From Alteriqipengyuania lutimaris (GTDB lineage: Bacteria > Pseudomonadota > Alphaproteobacteria > Sphingomonadales > Sphingomonadaceae), in assembly GCF_003363135.1 (NCBI RefSeq), contig NZ_QRBB01000002.1:62001-126000 (forward strand): a DNA stretch of 64,000 nucleotides. The letters run 5' to 3'. The notes beneath the pieces are model-generated. The model was given only the letters and a program-made list of their open reading frames with translations, did not search any database and was not told the DNA's origin. Of this stretch, positions 1 to 8,503 are shown in pieces (position 1 is the first letter of the stretch; each line of letters opens with the position of its first letter). The translations under genes and the position numbers were made by a program.

Positions 1-495
1 CTCCAGGTGCTGGGTGCCGTCGACGGCCTGATCGACAAGGCCGAAGGCTTCGTGAAGGACGGCAAGATCGAGGAAAAGGCGCTGCTCGAAACGCGCCTGA
101 TCGACGACATGCTGCCGCTCGCCTACCAGATCAAGAGCTGCTGGACGCACACGCATCTTGCGCTGGCAGGCGCACGCGAAGGGCGCTTCTCGCCCGACAT
201 GACCCCCTATCCCGAGGATTTCGCCACCCTGCGCGACATGATCGCGACCGCGCGCCAATCGTGCGAGGCGGTGAGCGAGGACGAGCTGGAAGGCCTCGCC
301 GGGAACGACATGGTCTTTGCCATCGGCGACAAGTTCCGGCTCGATTTCACCGTGCAGGATTTCCTGCTCAGCTTTTCGAACCCCAATGTCTATTTCCACT
401 CGGCCACGGCCTACGACCTCCTGCGGATGGCGGGCGTGGAAATCGGGAAGCGCGATTATCTGGGCGCGATGCGGGTCAAGCAGAGCGCCGACTAG
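1..495 (+). CDS. DUF1993 family protein, 5' end outside window
   Basis: The frame is open from base 1, so this is the C-terminal 164 residues of a gene that starts before the window; GTG at 7 is unlikely to be the real start. The segment HSATAYDLLRMAGVEIGKRD near the C-terminus is typical of DUF1993, a small helical family related to the DinB-like four-helix-bundle proteins. The family has no established biochemical role. The gene ends 66 bases before the convergent methyltransferase-like gene, and that gap holds copies of a 24-base tandem repeat. The family call is fairly secure; function is unknown. Confidence 0.75.
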   Translation, partial: LQVLGAVDGLIDKAEGFVKDGKIEEKALLETRLIDDMLPLAYQIKSCWTHTHLALAGAREGRFSPDMTPYPEDFATLRDMIATARQSCEAVSEDELEGLAGNDMVFAIGDKFRLDFTVQDFLLSFSNPNVYFHSATAYDLLRMAGVEIGKRDYLGAMRVKQSAD

Positions 496-517
496 CGCGC
501 GCCGCGCTGCACCTCGG

Positions 518-583
518 CGCTTGCGCGCGAACCAGCCCTAACGCTTGCGCGCGAACCAGCTCTAGCGCTTGCGCGCGAACCAG
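518..583. repeat. three 24-base tandem copies of a gene's 3' end
   Basis: The 18-mer CGCTTGCGCGCGAACCAG occurs at 518-535, 542-559 and 566-583, exactly 24 bases apart. The third copy is the last codons of the minus-strand methyltransferase-like gene (Trp-Phe-Ala-Arg-Lys-Arg before its stop at 562). The other two copies lie beyond that stop, and the middle one still keeps a TAG in the same place. This looks like tandem duplication of the gene's tail, by slippage or unequal exchange. Confidence 0.85.
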
Positions 584-1242
584 ATGGTGTGGCGCGGGCC
601 CTTGTTGTTGGGCCGCGCGCGCACTTCGCGCACCTCGACCTCGAACCCGCCATCCTTCAGCCGGGTGGTGAACTTGTGATCGGGTGCGGCGGACCAGATC
701 GCCATGATCCCGCCGGGGTTCAGCGCGTCCTTCGCCTTGGCGATGCCGGTGCGCGTGTAGAGGCGGAAATTGCTGTCGACCACGATCCCGTCGGGGCCGT
801 TGTCGACATCGAGCAGGATCGCATCGTACTTTGCGCTCGTGCCGTCGTTCGCATCGTCGATCAGCGCCTCGACATTGCACAGGATCGCTTCCCCACGCGG
901 ATCGTCGAGGCTCTCGGCGCTGAGATGCGCCAGCGGCCCGCGCGCCCATTCGAGGATTTCGGGCACCAGCTCGGCCACCACGACCTCGCCACCGGAGGGC
1001 AGGTTCGCCAGCGCGGCGCGGTAGGTGAAGCCCATGCCGAAGCCACCGATAAGGATGCGGGGCTTGGGCGCGTCCAGCTCCGCCAGCGTGAGCACCGCGA
1101 GCTGTTCTTCGGAAAACTGCATGCGCGTCCCCATCAGCTCGTCCCGGCCGAGCATGATGATGAAGTCGCGCCCGTGGCTGACGAGCGTCAGCTCCTTCCC
1201 GTCGGGGATCTGGGCGGTGGCGATTGTTTCGCGTGGCAGCAT
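562..1242 (-). CDS. spermidine synthase-like SAM-dependent protein
   Basis: Predicted protein of 226 residues with a Rossmann methyltransferase fold of the spermine/spermidine synthase type. A glycine-rich motif (ILIGGFGMGFTYRAAL) is followed by an acidic strand end (VVAELVPEI) and a later LLDVDNGPDG segment, matching the nucleotide-binding motifs of that superfamily. The N-terminal substrate domain is short, so real polyamine synthesis is doubtful; many such proteins are annotated only as spermidine synthase-like. The ATG at 1242 was chosen because it precedes the first conserved segment; the open frame runs on upstream through antisense of the dehydrogenase. Divergent from the alcohol dehydrogenase at 1339. 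Confidence 0.75.
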   Translation of the reverse strand: MLPRETIATAQIPDGKELTLVSHGRDFIIMLGRDELMGTRMQFSEEQLAVLTLAELDAPKPRILIGGFGMGFTYRAALANLPSGGEVVVAELVPEILEWARGPLAHLSAESLDDPRGEAILCNVEALIDDANDGTSAKYDAILLDVDNGPDGIVVDSNFRLYTRTGIAKAKDALNPGGIMAIWSAAPDHKFTTRLKDGGFEVEVREVRARPNNKGPRHTIWFARKR

Positions 1243-1338
1243 GGGCGTTGCGATAAACGCTACCTTGCGCGGGCGATAGGCCGGAACGCGGACCCTTCGC
1301 GAAAAGTTATGAGGGGCAACCCCCGAAGGAGAATTCTC

Positions 1339-2442
1339 ATGACCACCACCGCCCGCATCGCCATCGTTTCCGAAGCAGGAGCGGACTATACAATCGAAGA
1401 GCGCGCGATCGCCGATCCCGGCCCGCACGAAGTGTTGATCGAGCTGGTCGCGACAGGCGTGTGCCATACCGACCTCGCGGTGCAGGCGGGCGACCTGCCG
1501 ACGAACTACCCCGTCGTCCTCGGCCACGAAGGCGCCGGGAAGGTCGTCGCGACCGGATCGCACGTGACCGATATCGCAGAGGGCGACCATGTCGTGCTGT
1601 CCTACGGCTCGTGCGGCCATTGCCGCCCCTGTCAGGAAGGCGACCCCGCCTATTGTGCAGACTTCAATCCGCTCAACTTCATGAACAAGCGGCAGGGCGA
1701 CGATGCGCCCGTCTTCGACGATGGCCCGAACGCCGCCTTCTTCCAGCAATCGAGCTTTGCCACCCATTCGATCGCGCACGAACGCAACGTGGTGAAGATC
1801 GATGCCGACGTGGACATCTCGCTGCTCGGCCCGCTGGGCTGCGGCATCCAGACCGGCGCGGGCGCCGTGATGCGCACCGCACAGCCGCCCGCGGGATCGA
1901 GCCTGCTCGTCTCGGGCGTCGGCAGCGTCGGCATGGCGGCGATCATGGGCGCGAAGGTTGCCGGATGCTCGCCGATCATCGCGGTCGATACGAACGAGGA
2001 TCGCCTGACGCTCGCGAAGGAACTGGGCGCGACCGACACGGTGCACGTTACCAAGGATGCGAACGTTCCCGAACAGGTCCGCAAGATCACGGGCTCTGGC
2101 GCAGACTACTCCATCGAATGCAGCGGCAACGCCACCGCCGCACGCGCGGCGTGGGAATCGCTCGCCCAGCGCGGCACCATGGTGGTGGTCGGTGCGCCGC
2201 CTGCCGGGACCGAATATTCCTTCGATGCCAACGAACAGATCCTCTCGGGCCGCAAGATCGTCGGCTGCGTCGAAGGCGATTCGAAGGTGAAGCAGTTCAT
2301 CCCGACGCTGGTCGATCTCTACCAGAAGGGCCTGTTCCCGTTCGACAAGCTCGTGAAGCGCTACCCCTTCGACAAGATCAACGAAGCGGTGGCCGACCTG
2401 CACGATGGCAAGGTGTTCAAGCCGATCCTCGAAATGGGCTGA
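1339..2442 (+). CDS. zinc-dependent NAD(P) alcohol dehydrogenase
   Basis: A 367-residue medium-chain dehydrogenase that interconverts an alcohol and an aldehyde. Catalytic zinc ligands are Cys42, His63-Glu64 and Cys168. A structural zinc site is formed by Cys92, Cys95, Cys98 and Cys106. The Rossmann motif GVGSVG lies at 193-198. An AAGGAG ribosome-binding site sits at 1326-1331, eight bases before the ATG. The whole-protein pattern resembles aryl/benzyl alcohol dehydrogenases (AdhC-like), but the substrate cannot be fixed from sequence. It appears to be a single-gene unit closed by a hairpin at 2477-2505. Confidence 0.9.
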   Translation: MTTTARIAIVSEAGADYTIEERAIADPGPHEVLIELVATGVCHTDLAVQAGDLPTNYPVVLGHEGAGKVVATGSHVTDIAEGDHVVLSYGSCGHCRPCQEGDPAYCADFNPLNFMNKRQGDDAPVFDDGPNAAFFQQSSFATHSIAHERNVVKIDADVDISLLGPLGCGIQTGAGAVMRTAQPPAGSSLLVSGVGSVGMAAIMGAKVAGCSPIIAVDTNEDRLTLAKELGATDTVHVTKDANVPEQVRKITGSGADYSIECSGNATAARAAWESLAQRGTMVVVGAPPAGTEYSFDANEQILSGRKIVGCVEGDSKVKQFIPTLVDLYQKGLFPFDKLVKRYPFDKINEAVADLHDGKVFKPILEMG

Positions 2443-2476
2443 CCTTCGACCCGACGACAGCCGGGAAACACACGGG

Positions 2477-2505
2477 GGGCCGCGCAGCGCACAGCTTCGC
2501 GGCCC
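2477..2505. terminator. hairpin between convergent genes
   Basis: GGGCCGCG (2477-2484) pairs with CGCGGCCC (2498-2505) around a 13-base loop. Only two T residues follow on the plus strand, so it is a weak intrinsic terminator. It sits between the convergent dehydrogenase and GlcG-like genes and could serve both directions. Confidence 0.5.
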
Positions 2506-2517
2506 TTCGCATGTCCG

Positions 2518-2991
2518 TCAGCCTTCCGGTGCGACCAGCCTAGCTGCGGCGATGCCTGCAAGCGCACAGGCGACATCCTCGTCACCCGATGCGCCCGAGA
2601 CGCCGATCGCGCCCAGCGGAGTGCCATCGGGGGCGGAGAACGGCACGCCGCCCGCCCAGTCCGCCAGCAGAGGCGCGCTGCCGCCCCATGTCGCAGTGGC
2701 CGCGCTCGGCTGGCGATAGGTTGCAGCCGACTTGCCCTTCCACTGCGCGACCTCGGCGATGGCGGTGGGCGTTCCGTCCATATGCGCGGTGGTGATCAGG
2801 CGCCCGGCATCGTCGAACACCGCGAGCGAGATCGTCAGGTCGCGCTCGCTCGCCCAGGCGACACAGCCATCGCGAACCTCGGATGCGGCGGCATAGGTGA
2901 GCACCGTGCGGCTTTCCTGCGCGGCGGCGGGCATGCCGCACGGTCCAAGCAGCGCTGCCGCGATCGCTCCCGAAACTATCATGTGGCGCAT
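2518..2991 (-). CDS. secreted GlcG/HbpS-like heme-binding family protein
   Basis: 157 residues starting with a clear Sec signal peptide of about 24 residues that ends in AAAQ. The mature part shows the GlcG/HbpS pattern: LTISLAVFDDAGRLI, then HMDGTPTAIAEVAQWKGKSAA and a PLGAIGVSG strand near the end. Family members bind heme or degradation intermediates, and many are periplasmic with unknown ligand. The gene lies downstream of pnp but behind the pnp terminator, so it probably has its own promoter in 2992-3059. Family assignment is good; ligand unknown. Confidence 0.8.
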   Translation of the reverse strand: MRHMIVSGAIAAALLGPCGMPAAAQESRTVLTYAAASEVRDGCVAWASERDLTISLAVFDDAGRLITTAHMDGTPTAIAEVAQWKGKSAATYRQPSAATATWGGSAPLLADWAGGVPFSAPDGTPLGAIGVSGASGDEDVACALAGIAAARLVAPEG

Positions 2992-3059
2992 TGCGTCCCC
3001 TTCCCTTCGAACCCGGCCCTAGCATGCGAAGTGGCGGGCGAAAGGCAAGCGCGCGCACG

Positions 3060-3094
3060 AAAAAGGGCCGCGGAGCGCAATGCCCCGCGGCCCT
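3060..3094 (-). terminator. Rho-independent terminator of pnp
   Basis: On the minus strand a ten-base-pair GC stem (arms at 85-94 and 64-73 of the 3001 block, i.e. 3085-3094 and 3064-3073) with an 11-base loop is followed by a run of T residues ending at 3060. It begins 41 bases after the pnp stop codon, so it should end the rpsO-pnp transcript. Confidence 0.8.
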
Positions 3095-3134
3095 CTTCGT
3101 GTCTTGTCTTCCTGCAGTCAGCAGGAAGCGGACA

Positions 3135-5420
3135 TTAGTCCTTGAGGAAGTCGGGCATGTGCGCGGGGCCATCATTGCCCCCGCCGCCATTGCCGCCGTC
3201 GCGATTGCCACCGCGACCACCGCGATTGCCGCGACGATCGCCGCCACGGTCACCGCGCGGACCGCGATCACCGCCGCCTTCGCGCTTTTCACGCGGCGGA
3301 CGGGTGTCTTCCAGCTCTTCGCCGGTTTCCTGGTCGACGACGCGCATCGACAGGCGGACCTTGCCGCGGTTGTCGATCTCGAGGACCTTGACCTTCACTT
3401 CCTGGCCTTCGGAGACGACATCGGTCGGCTTCTCGACCCGCTCGTTCTTCATTTCGGAGACGTGGACGAGGCCGTCCTTGCCACCCATGAAGTTCACGAA
3501 CGCACCGAAGTCGACGATGTTGACGACCTTGCCGTTGTAGATCTTGCCGACTTCGGCTTCCTCGACGATGCCTTCGATCCAGCGCTTCGCAGCTTCGATC
3601 TCGTCGGCATTGGAGGACGAGATCTTGATCACGCCTTCGTCGTCGATGTCGACCTTGGCGCCGGTTTCAGCGACGATCTCGCGGATCACCTTGCCGCCCG
3701 TGCCGATGACGTCGCGGATCTTCGACTTGTCGATCTGCATCGTCTCGATACGCGGAGCATGCTTGGACACGCCCGTACGTGCGGAGCCCAGCGCCTTGGT
3801 CATTTCACCCAGGATGTGCGCGCGGCCGGCCTTCGCCTGCTCGAGCGCCTTGGTCATGATTTCCTGCGTGATGCCGGCAACCTTGATGTCCATCTGGAGC
3901 GAGGTGATGCCGTTTTCCGAACCCGCGACCTTGAAGTCCATGTCGCCCAGGTGATCTTCGTCACCCAGAATGTCCGACAGGACGGCGAAATCGTCGCCTT
4001 CGAGGATCAGGCCCATCGCGATGCCGCTGACAGGACGCTCGATCGGAACGCCCGCGTCCATCATCGACAGACAGCCACCGCATACGGTCGCCATCGAGGA
4101 CGAGCCGTTCGACTCGGTGATGTCGGACAGGACGCGGATCGTGTAAGGGAAGTCTTCATGGCTCGGCAGCACAGGGTGCAGCGCGCGCCATGCGAGCTTG
4201 CCGTGGCCGATCTCGCGACGGCCGGTGAAGCCGAAGCGACCCACTTCGCCGACCGAATAGGGCGGGAAGTTGTAGTGCAGCATAAAGTGATTGTACGAAA
4301 GGCCCTCGAGCCCGTCGATCATCTGCTCGGCATCCTTGGTGCCCAGCGTGGTGGTGCAGATCGCCTGCGTCTCACCGCGCGTGAACAGCGAGGAACCGTG
4401 CGTGCGGGGCAGCAGGCCCACGATCGCTTCGATCGGGCGAACCTCGTCGAGCTTGCGCCCGTCGATCCGCTGGCCGTCCTTGAGGATGGCGCCGCGAACG
4501 ATCTCGCTTTCCAGCTTCTTGACCAGCTTGATCGCGGTCATCTTCTGCTGGCCGTCGAACTCTTCGCTCGAATAGTGCGCCTTCACCTTCTCGCGCGCTT
4601 CGTTGAGCGCGTCCGAACGGGCGGACTTGTCGGTCAGCTTGTAGGCCTTGGCGATGTCGTCGCCGATCATCTGCTTGATCGCCGACTTCATGTCCGAGTG
4701 ATCGTCGCCGCTGGCGAGTTCCCACGGATCCTTGGCGGCCTGCTCGGCCAGGTCGATGATCGCACCGATGACCTTGCGGCATTCGTCATGCGCGAACATG
4801 ACGGCGCCAAGCATTTCTTCCTCGGTCAGTTCCTTGGCTTCGGATTCGACCATCATCACCGCGTCGTTGGTCGCAGCGACGACCAGGTCGAGGCGGCCTT
4901 CGTCGTCCAGAGCGGCGCTCTGGGTCGGGTTCAGTTCGTATTCGCCATTGCGGAAGCCGACGCGTGCCGACGCGATCGGGCCCATGAAGGGCACGCCGCT
5001 GATGGTCAGCGCAGCCGAGGCCGCGATCATCGCGACGATATCCGGCTCGGTCTCGCCATCGAAGCTGAGGACCTGGCAGATAACGTTGATTTCGTTGTAG
5101 AAACCTTCGGGGAACAGCGGCCGCACGGGGCGGTCGATCAGGCGCGAAACCAGCGTTTCCTTTTCGGTCGGACGCGCTTCACGCTTGAAGAAGCCGCCCG
5201 GGATGCGCCCGGCGGCAGAGAACTTTTCCTGATAGTTGACGGTGAGCGGGAAGAAATCCTGCCCTTCCTTCACCTTCTTGGCGGCCGTCACGGCGCACAG
5301 CACCACGGTTTCGCCATAGGTGGCCAGCACGGCGCCGTCGGCCTGACGGGCAATGCGGCCGGTTTCCAGAGTGAGGGTCTTTCCGCCCCACTCCAGACTG
5401 ACTGTTTTCGTATCGAACAT
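3135..5420 (-). CDS. pnp: polyribonucleotide nucleotidyltransferase (PNPase)
   Basis: A 761-residue 3'-to-5' phosphorolytic exoribonuclease acting in mRNA decay, normally as a trimer within the RNA degradosome. Two RNase PH-type domains and the intervening helical domain come first. They are followed by a KH domain (about 556-615, containing [12 protein letters not shown]) and an S1 domain (about 622-692, containing [13 protein letters not shown]). The last 70 residues form a Gly/Arg/Asp-rich tail, which may contact RNA or degradosome partners. The length is slightly above the usual 700-720 because of this tail. It lies 175 bases downstream of rpsO in the order usual for bacteria; a hairpin lies between them. 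Confidence 0.98.
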   Translation of the reverse strand: MFDTKTVSLEWGGKTLTLETGRIARQADGAVLATYGETVVLCAVTAAKKVKEGQDFFPLTVNYQEKFSAAGRIPGGFFKREARPTEKETLVSRLIDRPVRPLFPEGFYNEINVICQVLSFDGETEPDIVAMIAASAALTISGVPFMGPIASARVGFRNGEYELNPTQSAALDDEGRLDLVVAATNDAVMMVESEAKELTEEEMLGAVMFAHDECRKVIGAIIDLAEQAAKDPWELASGDDHSDMKSAIKQMIGDDIAKAYKLTDKSARSDALNEAREKVKAHYSSEEFDGQQKMTAIKLVKKLESEIVRGAILKDGQRIDGRKLDEVRPIEAIVGLLPRTHGSSLFTRGETQAICTTTLGTKDAEQMIDGLEGLSYNHFMLHYNFPPYSVGEVGRFGFTGRREIGHGKLAWRALHPVLPSHEDFPYTIRVLSDITESNGSSSMATVCGGCLSMMDAGVPIERPVSGIAMGLILEGDDFAVLSDILGDEDHLGDMDFKVAGSENGITSLQMDIKVAGITQEIMTKALEQAKAGRAHILGEMTKALGSARTGVSKHAPRIETMQIDKSKIRDVIGTGGKVIREIVAETGAKVDIDDEGVIKISSSNADEIEAAKRWIEGIVEEAEVGKIYNGKVVNIVDFGAFVNFMGGKDGLVHVSEMKNERVEKPTDVVSEGQEVKVKVLEIDNRGKVRLSMRVVDQETGEELEDTRPPREKREGGGDRGPRGDRGGDRRGNRGGRGGNRDGGNGGGGNDGPAHMPDFLKD

Positions 5421-5556
5421 TGATTATCCTTCTGACCCGCCAGCCTTATTGCACGGCGGGGCCTACTGCCGGGGATACCGTCCCGGTCCGGTGCGGGGCG
5501 CTTCATATGCCCCATTTGTCCGCGCCCTGCCGGATTGCAGGATCGCGAATAGACGA

Positions 5557-5583
5557 AGGGGCGGCCCATCCTGAGCCGCCCCT
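5557..5583 (-). terminator. rpsO-pnp intergenic hairpin
   Basis: A nine-base-pair perfect stem (AGGGGCGGC at 5557-5565 with GCCGCCCCT at 5575-5583) begins 13 bases after the rpsO stop. On the minus strand it is followed only by TTCGTC, so it should be a leaky terminator or a processing hairpin. In other bacteria a hairpin in this position is cut by RNase III in PNPase autoregulation; whether that happens here is inference. Confidence 0.55.
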
Positions 5584-5595
5584 CCGAGAAAACTC

Positions 5596-5865
5596 TTATT
5601 TGCGAAGACCCAGCTTCTGGATCAGCGCGTTGTACCGCTCGACGTCTTTCTTCTTGAGATAGGCGAGCAGGTTGCGGCGCTTGTTGACCATCATCAGGAG
5701 ACCACGACGACTGTGATTGTCCTTGTGGTTGTCCTTGAAGTGATCGGTCAGGTTGCGGATCCGTTCGGTCAGGATCGCGACCTGCACTTCGGGGCTGCCC
5801 GTGTCGTTGTTGCCCTGGGCGTTGTCCTTGATGATCTCTTGCTTGCGCTCGGCGGTTACCGACAT
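5596..5865 (-). CDS. rpsO: 30S ribosomal protein S15
   Basis: 89 residues, the exact usual length for S15. It binds 16S rRNA at an early stage of 30S assembly. The sequence shows the family pattern: [15 protein letters not shown], then [19 protein letters not shown] and the C-terminal [14 protein letters not shown]. The start ATG at 5865 lies five bases after the truB stop, so the two are likely cotranscribed and perhaps translationally coupled. The leader is therefore mostly truB coding sequence, which limits space for a classic S15 autoregulatory pseudoknot. Confidence 0.98.
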   Translation of the reverse strand: MSVTAERKQEIIKDNAQGNNDTGSPEVQVAILTERIRNLTDHFKDNHKDNHSRRGLLMMVNKRRNLLAYLKKKDVERYNALIQKLGLRK

Positions 5866-5870
5866 TCATT

Positions 5871-6989
5871 CTACTCCGCGACATCGGGAAAGTTGAAACC
5901 CCGCACGATTTTCATCGTGCCGCCTTCGATCTCCACCAGCGCCACCGGGACGCTGCCCGATTTCGCGAAATAGAGCCCGTCAGCATGGGGCAATCCGGAA
6001 AGGACCCGGCCCTGGCGGGCCGCCTGCGCTTGCTCCGGATCGAGGGAAAGGGCCGGGATGTCGTCCAGCCCCGCCTCCAGCGGCAGGATGAGGTCGTGCA
6101 ATGGCGCGCCGTTAGCGATTTCGTTCAGTTTGTCCAGCGAAATCGCCTGTTCTTCGGCGAACGGGCCTGCGCGCGTTCTCCTCAGATAGGTAACGTGACC
6201 GCGCGTTCCAAGGGCCAGCGCGATATCGCGTGCCAGAGAGCGGATATAGGTGCCCTTGCTGACCGTCGCCTCCAGCGTGACGCTTTCCGCCAGTTCGAGC
6301 GGCGCGGAAGGGTCGTAGGGGTCCGGGCGTCCGGTGGTGGTCTGGAAAGTGGATTCCAGATCCTCCCCGGCACGGGGAGGGGGACCATCCGCAGGATGGT
6401 GGAGGGGCGCCTTAGACGCACCTGCGTCGTCTACAGCCGAATCTGGCGAGGGTGCCCCTCCACCGTCTTCGACGGTCCCCCTCCCCGTTCCGGGGAGGAA
6501 TTGCAGCGAGTGAACCGTCACCTTCCGCGCCTTCAATTCCACATCCTCCCCCGCCCTCGCGCGGTCGTAGGCGCGCTTGCCGTCCACCTTCAGCGCCGAA
6601 TACGCAGGGGGCACCTGCTCGATCGGGCCGGTGAAATGGTCGAGCACGCCCGCCACGGCAGCCAGCGGCGGGAAGCGGTCGCTGCGCGCGATGACCTCGC
6701 CCTCGGTGTCGAGCGTGTCGGTCTCCTCGCCGAACTGGATGGTGAAGACATAGGTCTTGGTCGCATCGAGCATGCGGCCCGCCAGCTTGGTCGCCTCGCC
6801 CAGCGCGATCGGCAGCACACCCTCGGCCAGCGGGTCGAGCGTGCCGCCATGGCCGATCTTGGTCTTGGCATAGCCGCCTTCGCGCAAATTGCGCTTCACC
6901 GCCGCAACGCCTTGCGTCGAACCCATGCCGCGAGGCTTGTCGAGAATCAGCCAGCCAGAAGGCGGCACGGTCTTTTCATTCGTGGTCAC
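5871..6989 (-). CDS. truB: tRNA pseudouridine(55) synthase with in-frame repeat insertion
   Basis: Makes pseudouridine 55 in the T-loop of tRNAs. The catalytic motif GGTLDPLAEGVLPIALG contains the nucleophile Asp52; KGTYIRSLARDIA and the C-terminal PUA-like region follow. There is no ATG near the conserved start. GTG at 6989 gives 372 residues; an in-frame TTG at 7007 would add six. Usual TruB length is about 300-320. The excess is explained by roughly 47 residues (about 165-211) rich in Gly, Pro, Asp and Ala encoded by a palindromic element at 6361-6499, between two conserved strands. The reading frame stays intact, so the protein is probably active with a surface loop. It is followed directly by rpsO. 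Confidence 0.93.
   Translation of the reverse strand: MTTNEKTVPPSGWLILDKPRGMGSTQGVAAVKRNLREGGYAKTKIGHGGTLDPLAEGVLPIALGEATKLAGRMLDATKTYVFTIQFGEETDTLDTEGEVIARSDRFPPLAAVAGVLDHFTGPIEQVPPAYSALKVDGKRAYDRARAGEDVELKARKVTVHSLQFLPGTGRGTVEDGGGAPSPDSAVDDAGASKAPLHHPADGPPPRAGEDLESTFQTTTGRPDPYDPSAPLELAESVTLEATVSKGTYIRSLARDIALALGTRGHVTYLRRTRAGPFAEEQAISLDKLNEIANGAPLHDLILPLEAGLDDIPALSLDPEQAQAARQGRVLSGLPHADGLYFAKSGSVPVALVEIEGGTMKIVRGFNFPDVAE
6361..6499. repeat. palindromic repeat element inserted in frame in truB
   Basis: Left arm 6361-6408 and right arm 6454-6499 are inverted copies that flank about 45 unique bases. Each arm holds two small hairpins. The outer one (CCTCCCCG...CGGGGAGG) is nearly identical in both arms. 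The inner one differs but stays self-complementary: ACCATCC/GGATGGT on the left and ACCGTC/GACGGT on the right. Such compensating changes point to selection for structure. Similar GC-rich palindromes are scattered in alphaproteobacterial genomes, mainly between genes; here the element is read through as protein, as reported for Rickettsia palindromic elements. No transposase or second copy is visible in the window. Confidence 0.88.
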
Positions 6990-7039
6990 GAAAGCCCGCC
7001 TAGCCAAACCGCGCCATATAGGCCAATTGCTTGGCGAGT

Positions 7040-8503
7040 ATGAGCGAGCCTTTCGACCTTGTCGTCATCGGCGGCGGCATCAACGGCGCCGGAATCGCGC
7101 GCGACGCCGCAGGCCGCGGCCTGCGCGTCCTGCTGGTGGAAAAAGACGATCTCGCCCAGCACACCTCCAGCGCCAGCACCAAGCTGGTCCACGGCGGCCT
7201 GCGCTATCTCGAGCATTACGAATTCCGGCTGGTGCGCGAAAGCCTGCAGGAACGCGAGGTGCTGCTGCGCAACGCCCCGCACATAATCTGGCCGCTGCGC
7301 TTCGTCCTGCCGCATCATTCGGGCCTGCGCCCATCATGGCTGCTGCGCACCGGGCTGTTCCTCTACGACCATATCGGCGGTCGCAAGCTGCTGCCCGCGA
7401 CCAGGGGCGTCGACCTGCGCAAGCCGCCCCATGCCAGCATCCTCAAGCCGACCCTCGAGAAAGGGTTCGAATATTCGGACTGCTGGGTCGAGGATTCGCG
7501 TCTCGTCGTGCTCAACGCGGTCGATGCGAAGGAGCGCGGCGCGGATATCCGCACGCGCACCGAATGCACCGGGCTGGTGCGCGAAGGCGACCTGTGGCGC
7601 GCAACCTTGCGCGACGCGGATGGCGAGACGCAGGTGACGGCATGCGCCGTGGTCAATGCTGCCGGGCCGTGGGTCGATGCGGTGCTCGGCCGCGCGCTGC
7701 CGGGCGAACGCCACGCGAACCTGCGGCTGGTCAAGGGCAGCCACCTGATCGTGCCGAAGCTGTGGGAGGGCGAGCATTGCTACATCTTCCAGAACGGCGA
7801 CGGGCGCATCTGCTTCGCGATCCCTTACGAGCGGGACTTCACGCTGCTCGGGACGACGGACGAGGCCTTCGACGGCGATCCGGACCAGGTCGCGATCAGC
7901 GACGAGGAGGCGGCCTATATCTGCACCTCGGTCAACGAATACCTCGCCACCGAAGTGAAGCCGGGCGATGCGGTATCGAGCTATTCGGGCGTGCGCCCGC
8001 TGTACGAAGACGCGGCGGCGAAGGCTTCCGAAGTCACCCGCGACTACGTGTTCGAAGTCGACGACAAGGGGGGCGCGCCGATCCTCTCGGTCTTCGGCGG
8101 CAAGATCACGACCTTTCGCCGGCTGGCCGAACATGCGCTGGAAAAGCTCGATCCGGGCGGCGAGGCCTGGACGCGCGACGCACCGCTGCCCGGCGGAGAG
8201 ATGCCGGTGGACGGGCACGCGAGGGTGGTTGCGGCCTGCGCCTGGACCGGCCTGCCCGAACCCGTCCTCGCCCGGCTCGTGCGCGCCTACGGCGTCCGCA
8301 TTGCCGACATCATCGGAAGCGAGAGCGCGCCATCCGATCTCGGCCCCGAAATCGCGCCCGGCGTCTTCGAGGCAGAGCTGGCCTACCTGCGCGATGTCGA
8401 ATTCGCCCGTAGCGGCGAGGATGTGCTGTGGCGGCGCAGCAAGCTGGGCCTCCATCTGGACGAAGCGGGACGCTCGGCCATCATGCGCTGGATGGAAAGC
8501 TAG
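7040..8503 (+). CDS. glpD: glycerol-3-phosphate dehydrogenase (FAD, aerobic)
   Basis: 487 residues. It oxidises sn-glycerol 3-phosphate to dihydroxyacetone phosphate at the inner membrane and passes electrons to quinone. The N-terminal FAD motif VVIGGGINGAGIARDAAGRG begins at residue 10; the family segments TSSASTKLVHGGLRYLE and VFGGKITTFRRLAEHAL are both present. ATG at 7040 was preferred to the in-frame TTG at 7031. It diverges from truB across only 50 bases, and its stop codon overlaps the stop of the convergent M50 protease gene. No glpK or glpF lies nearby, so it is a lone catabolic gene here. Confidence 0.96.
   Translation: MSEPFDLVVIGGGINGAGIARDAAGRGLRVLLVEKDDLAQHTSSASTKLVHGGLRYLEHYEFRLVRESLQEREVLLRNAPHIIWPLRFVLPHHSGLRPSWLLRTGLFLYDHIGGRKLLPATRGVDLRKPPHASILKPTLEKGFEYSDCWVEDSRLVVLNAVDAKERGADIRTRTECTGLVREGDLWRATLRDADGETQVTACAVVNAAGPWVDAVLGRALPGERHANLRLVKGSHLIVPKLWEGEHCYIFQNGDGRICFAIPYERDFTLLGTTDEAFDGDPDQVAISDEEAAYICTSVNEYLATEVKPGDAVSSYSGVRPLYEDAAAKASEVTRDYVFEVDDKGGAPILSVFGGKITTFRRLAEHALEKLDPGGEAWTRDAPLPGGEMPVDGHARVVAACAWTGLPEPVLARLVRAYGVRIADIIGSESAPSDLGPEIAPGVFEAELAYLRDVEFARSGEDVLWRRSKLGLHLDEAGRSAIMRWMES

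Noticed and set aside
2991..5423. 810-residue open frame on the plus strand opposite pnp
   Set aside because: Antisense shadow of a clear PNPase gene in high-GC DNA; low-complexity, no recognisable motif.
5871..7007. truB as a frameshifted pseudogene because of extra sequence
   Set aside because: The reading frame is continuous and all conserved motifs occur on both sides of the inserted element in the same frame.
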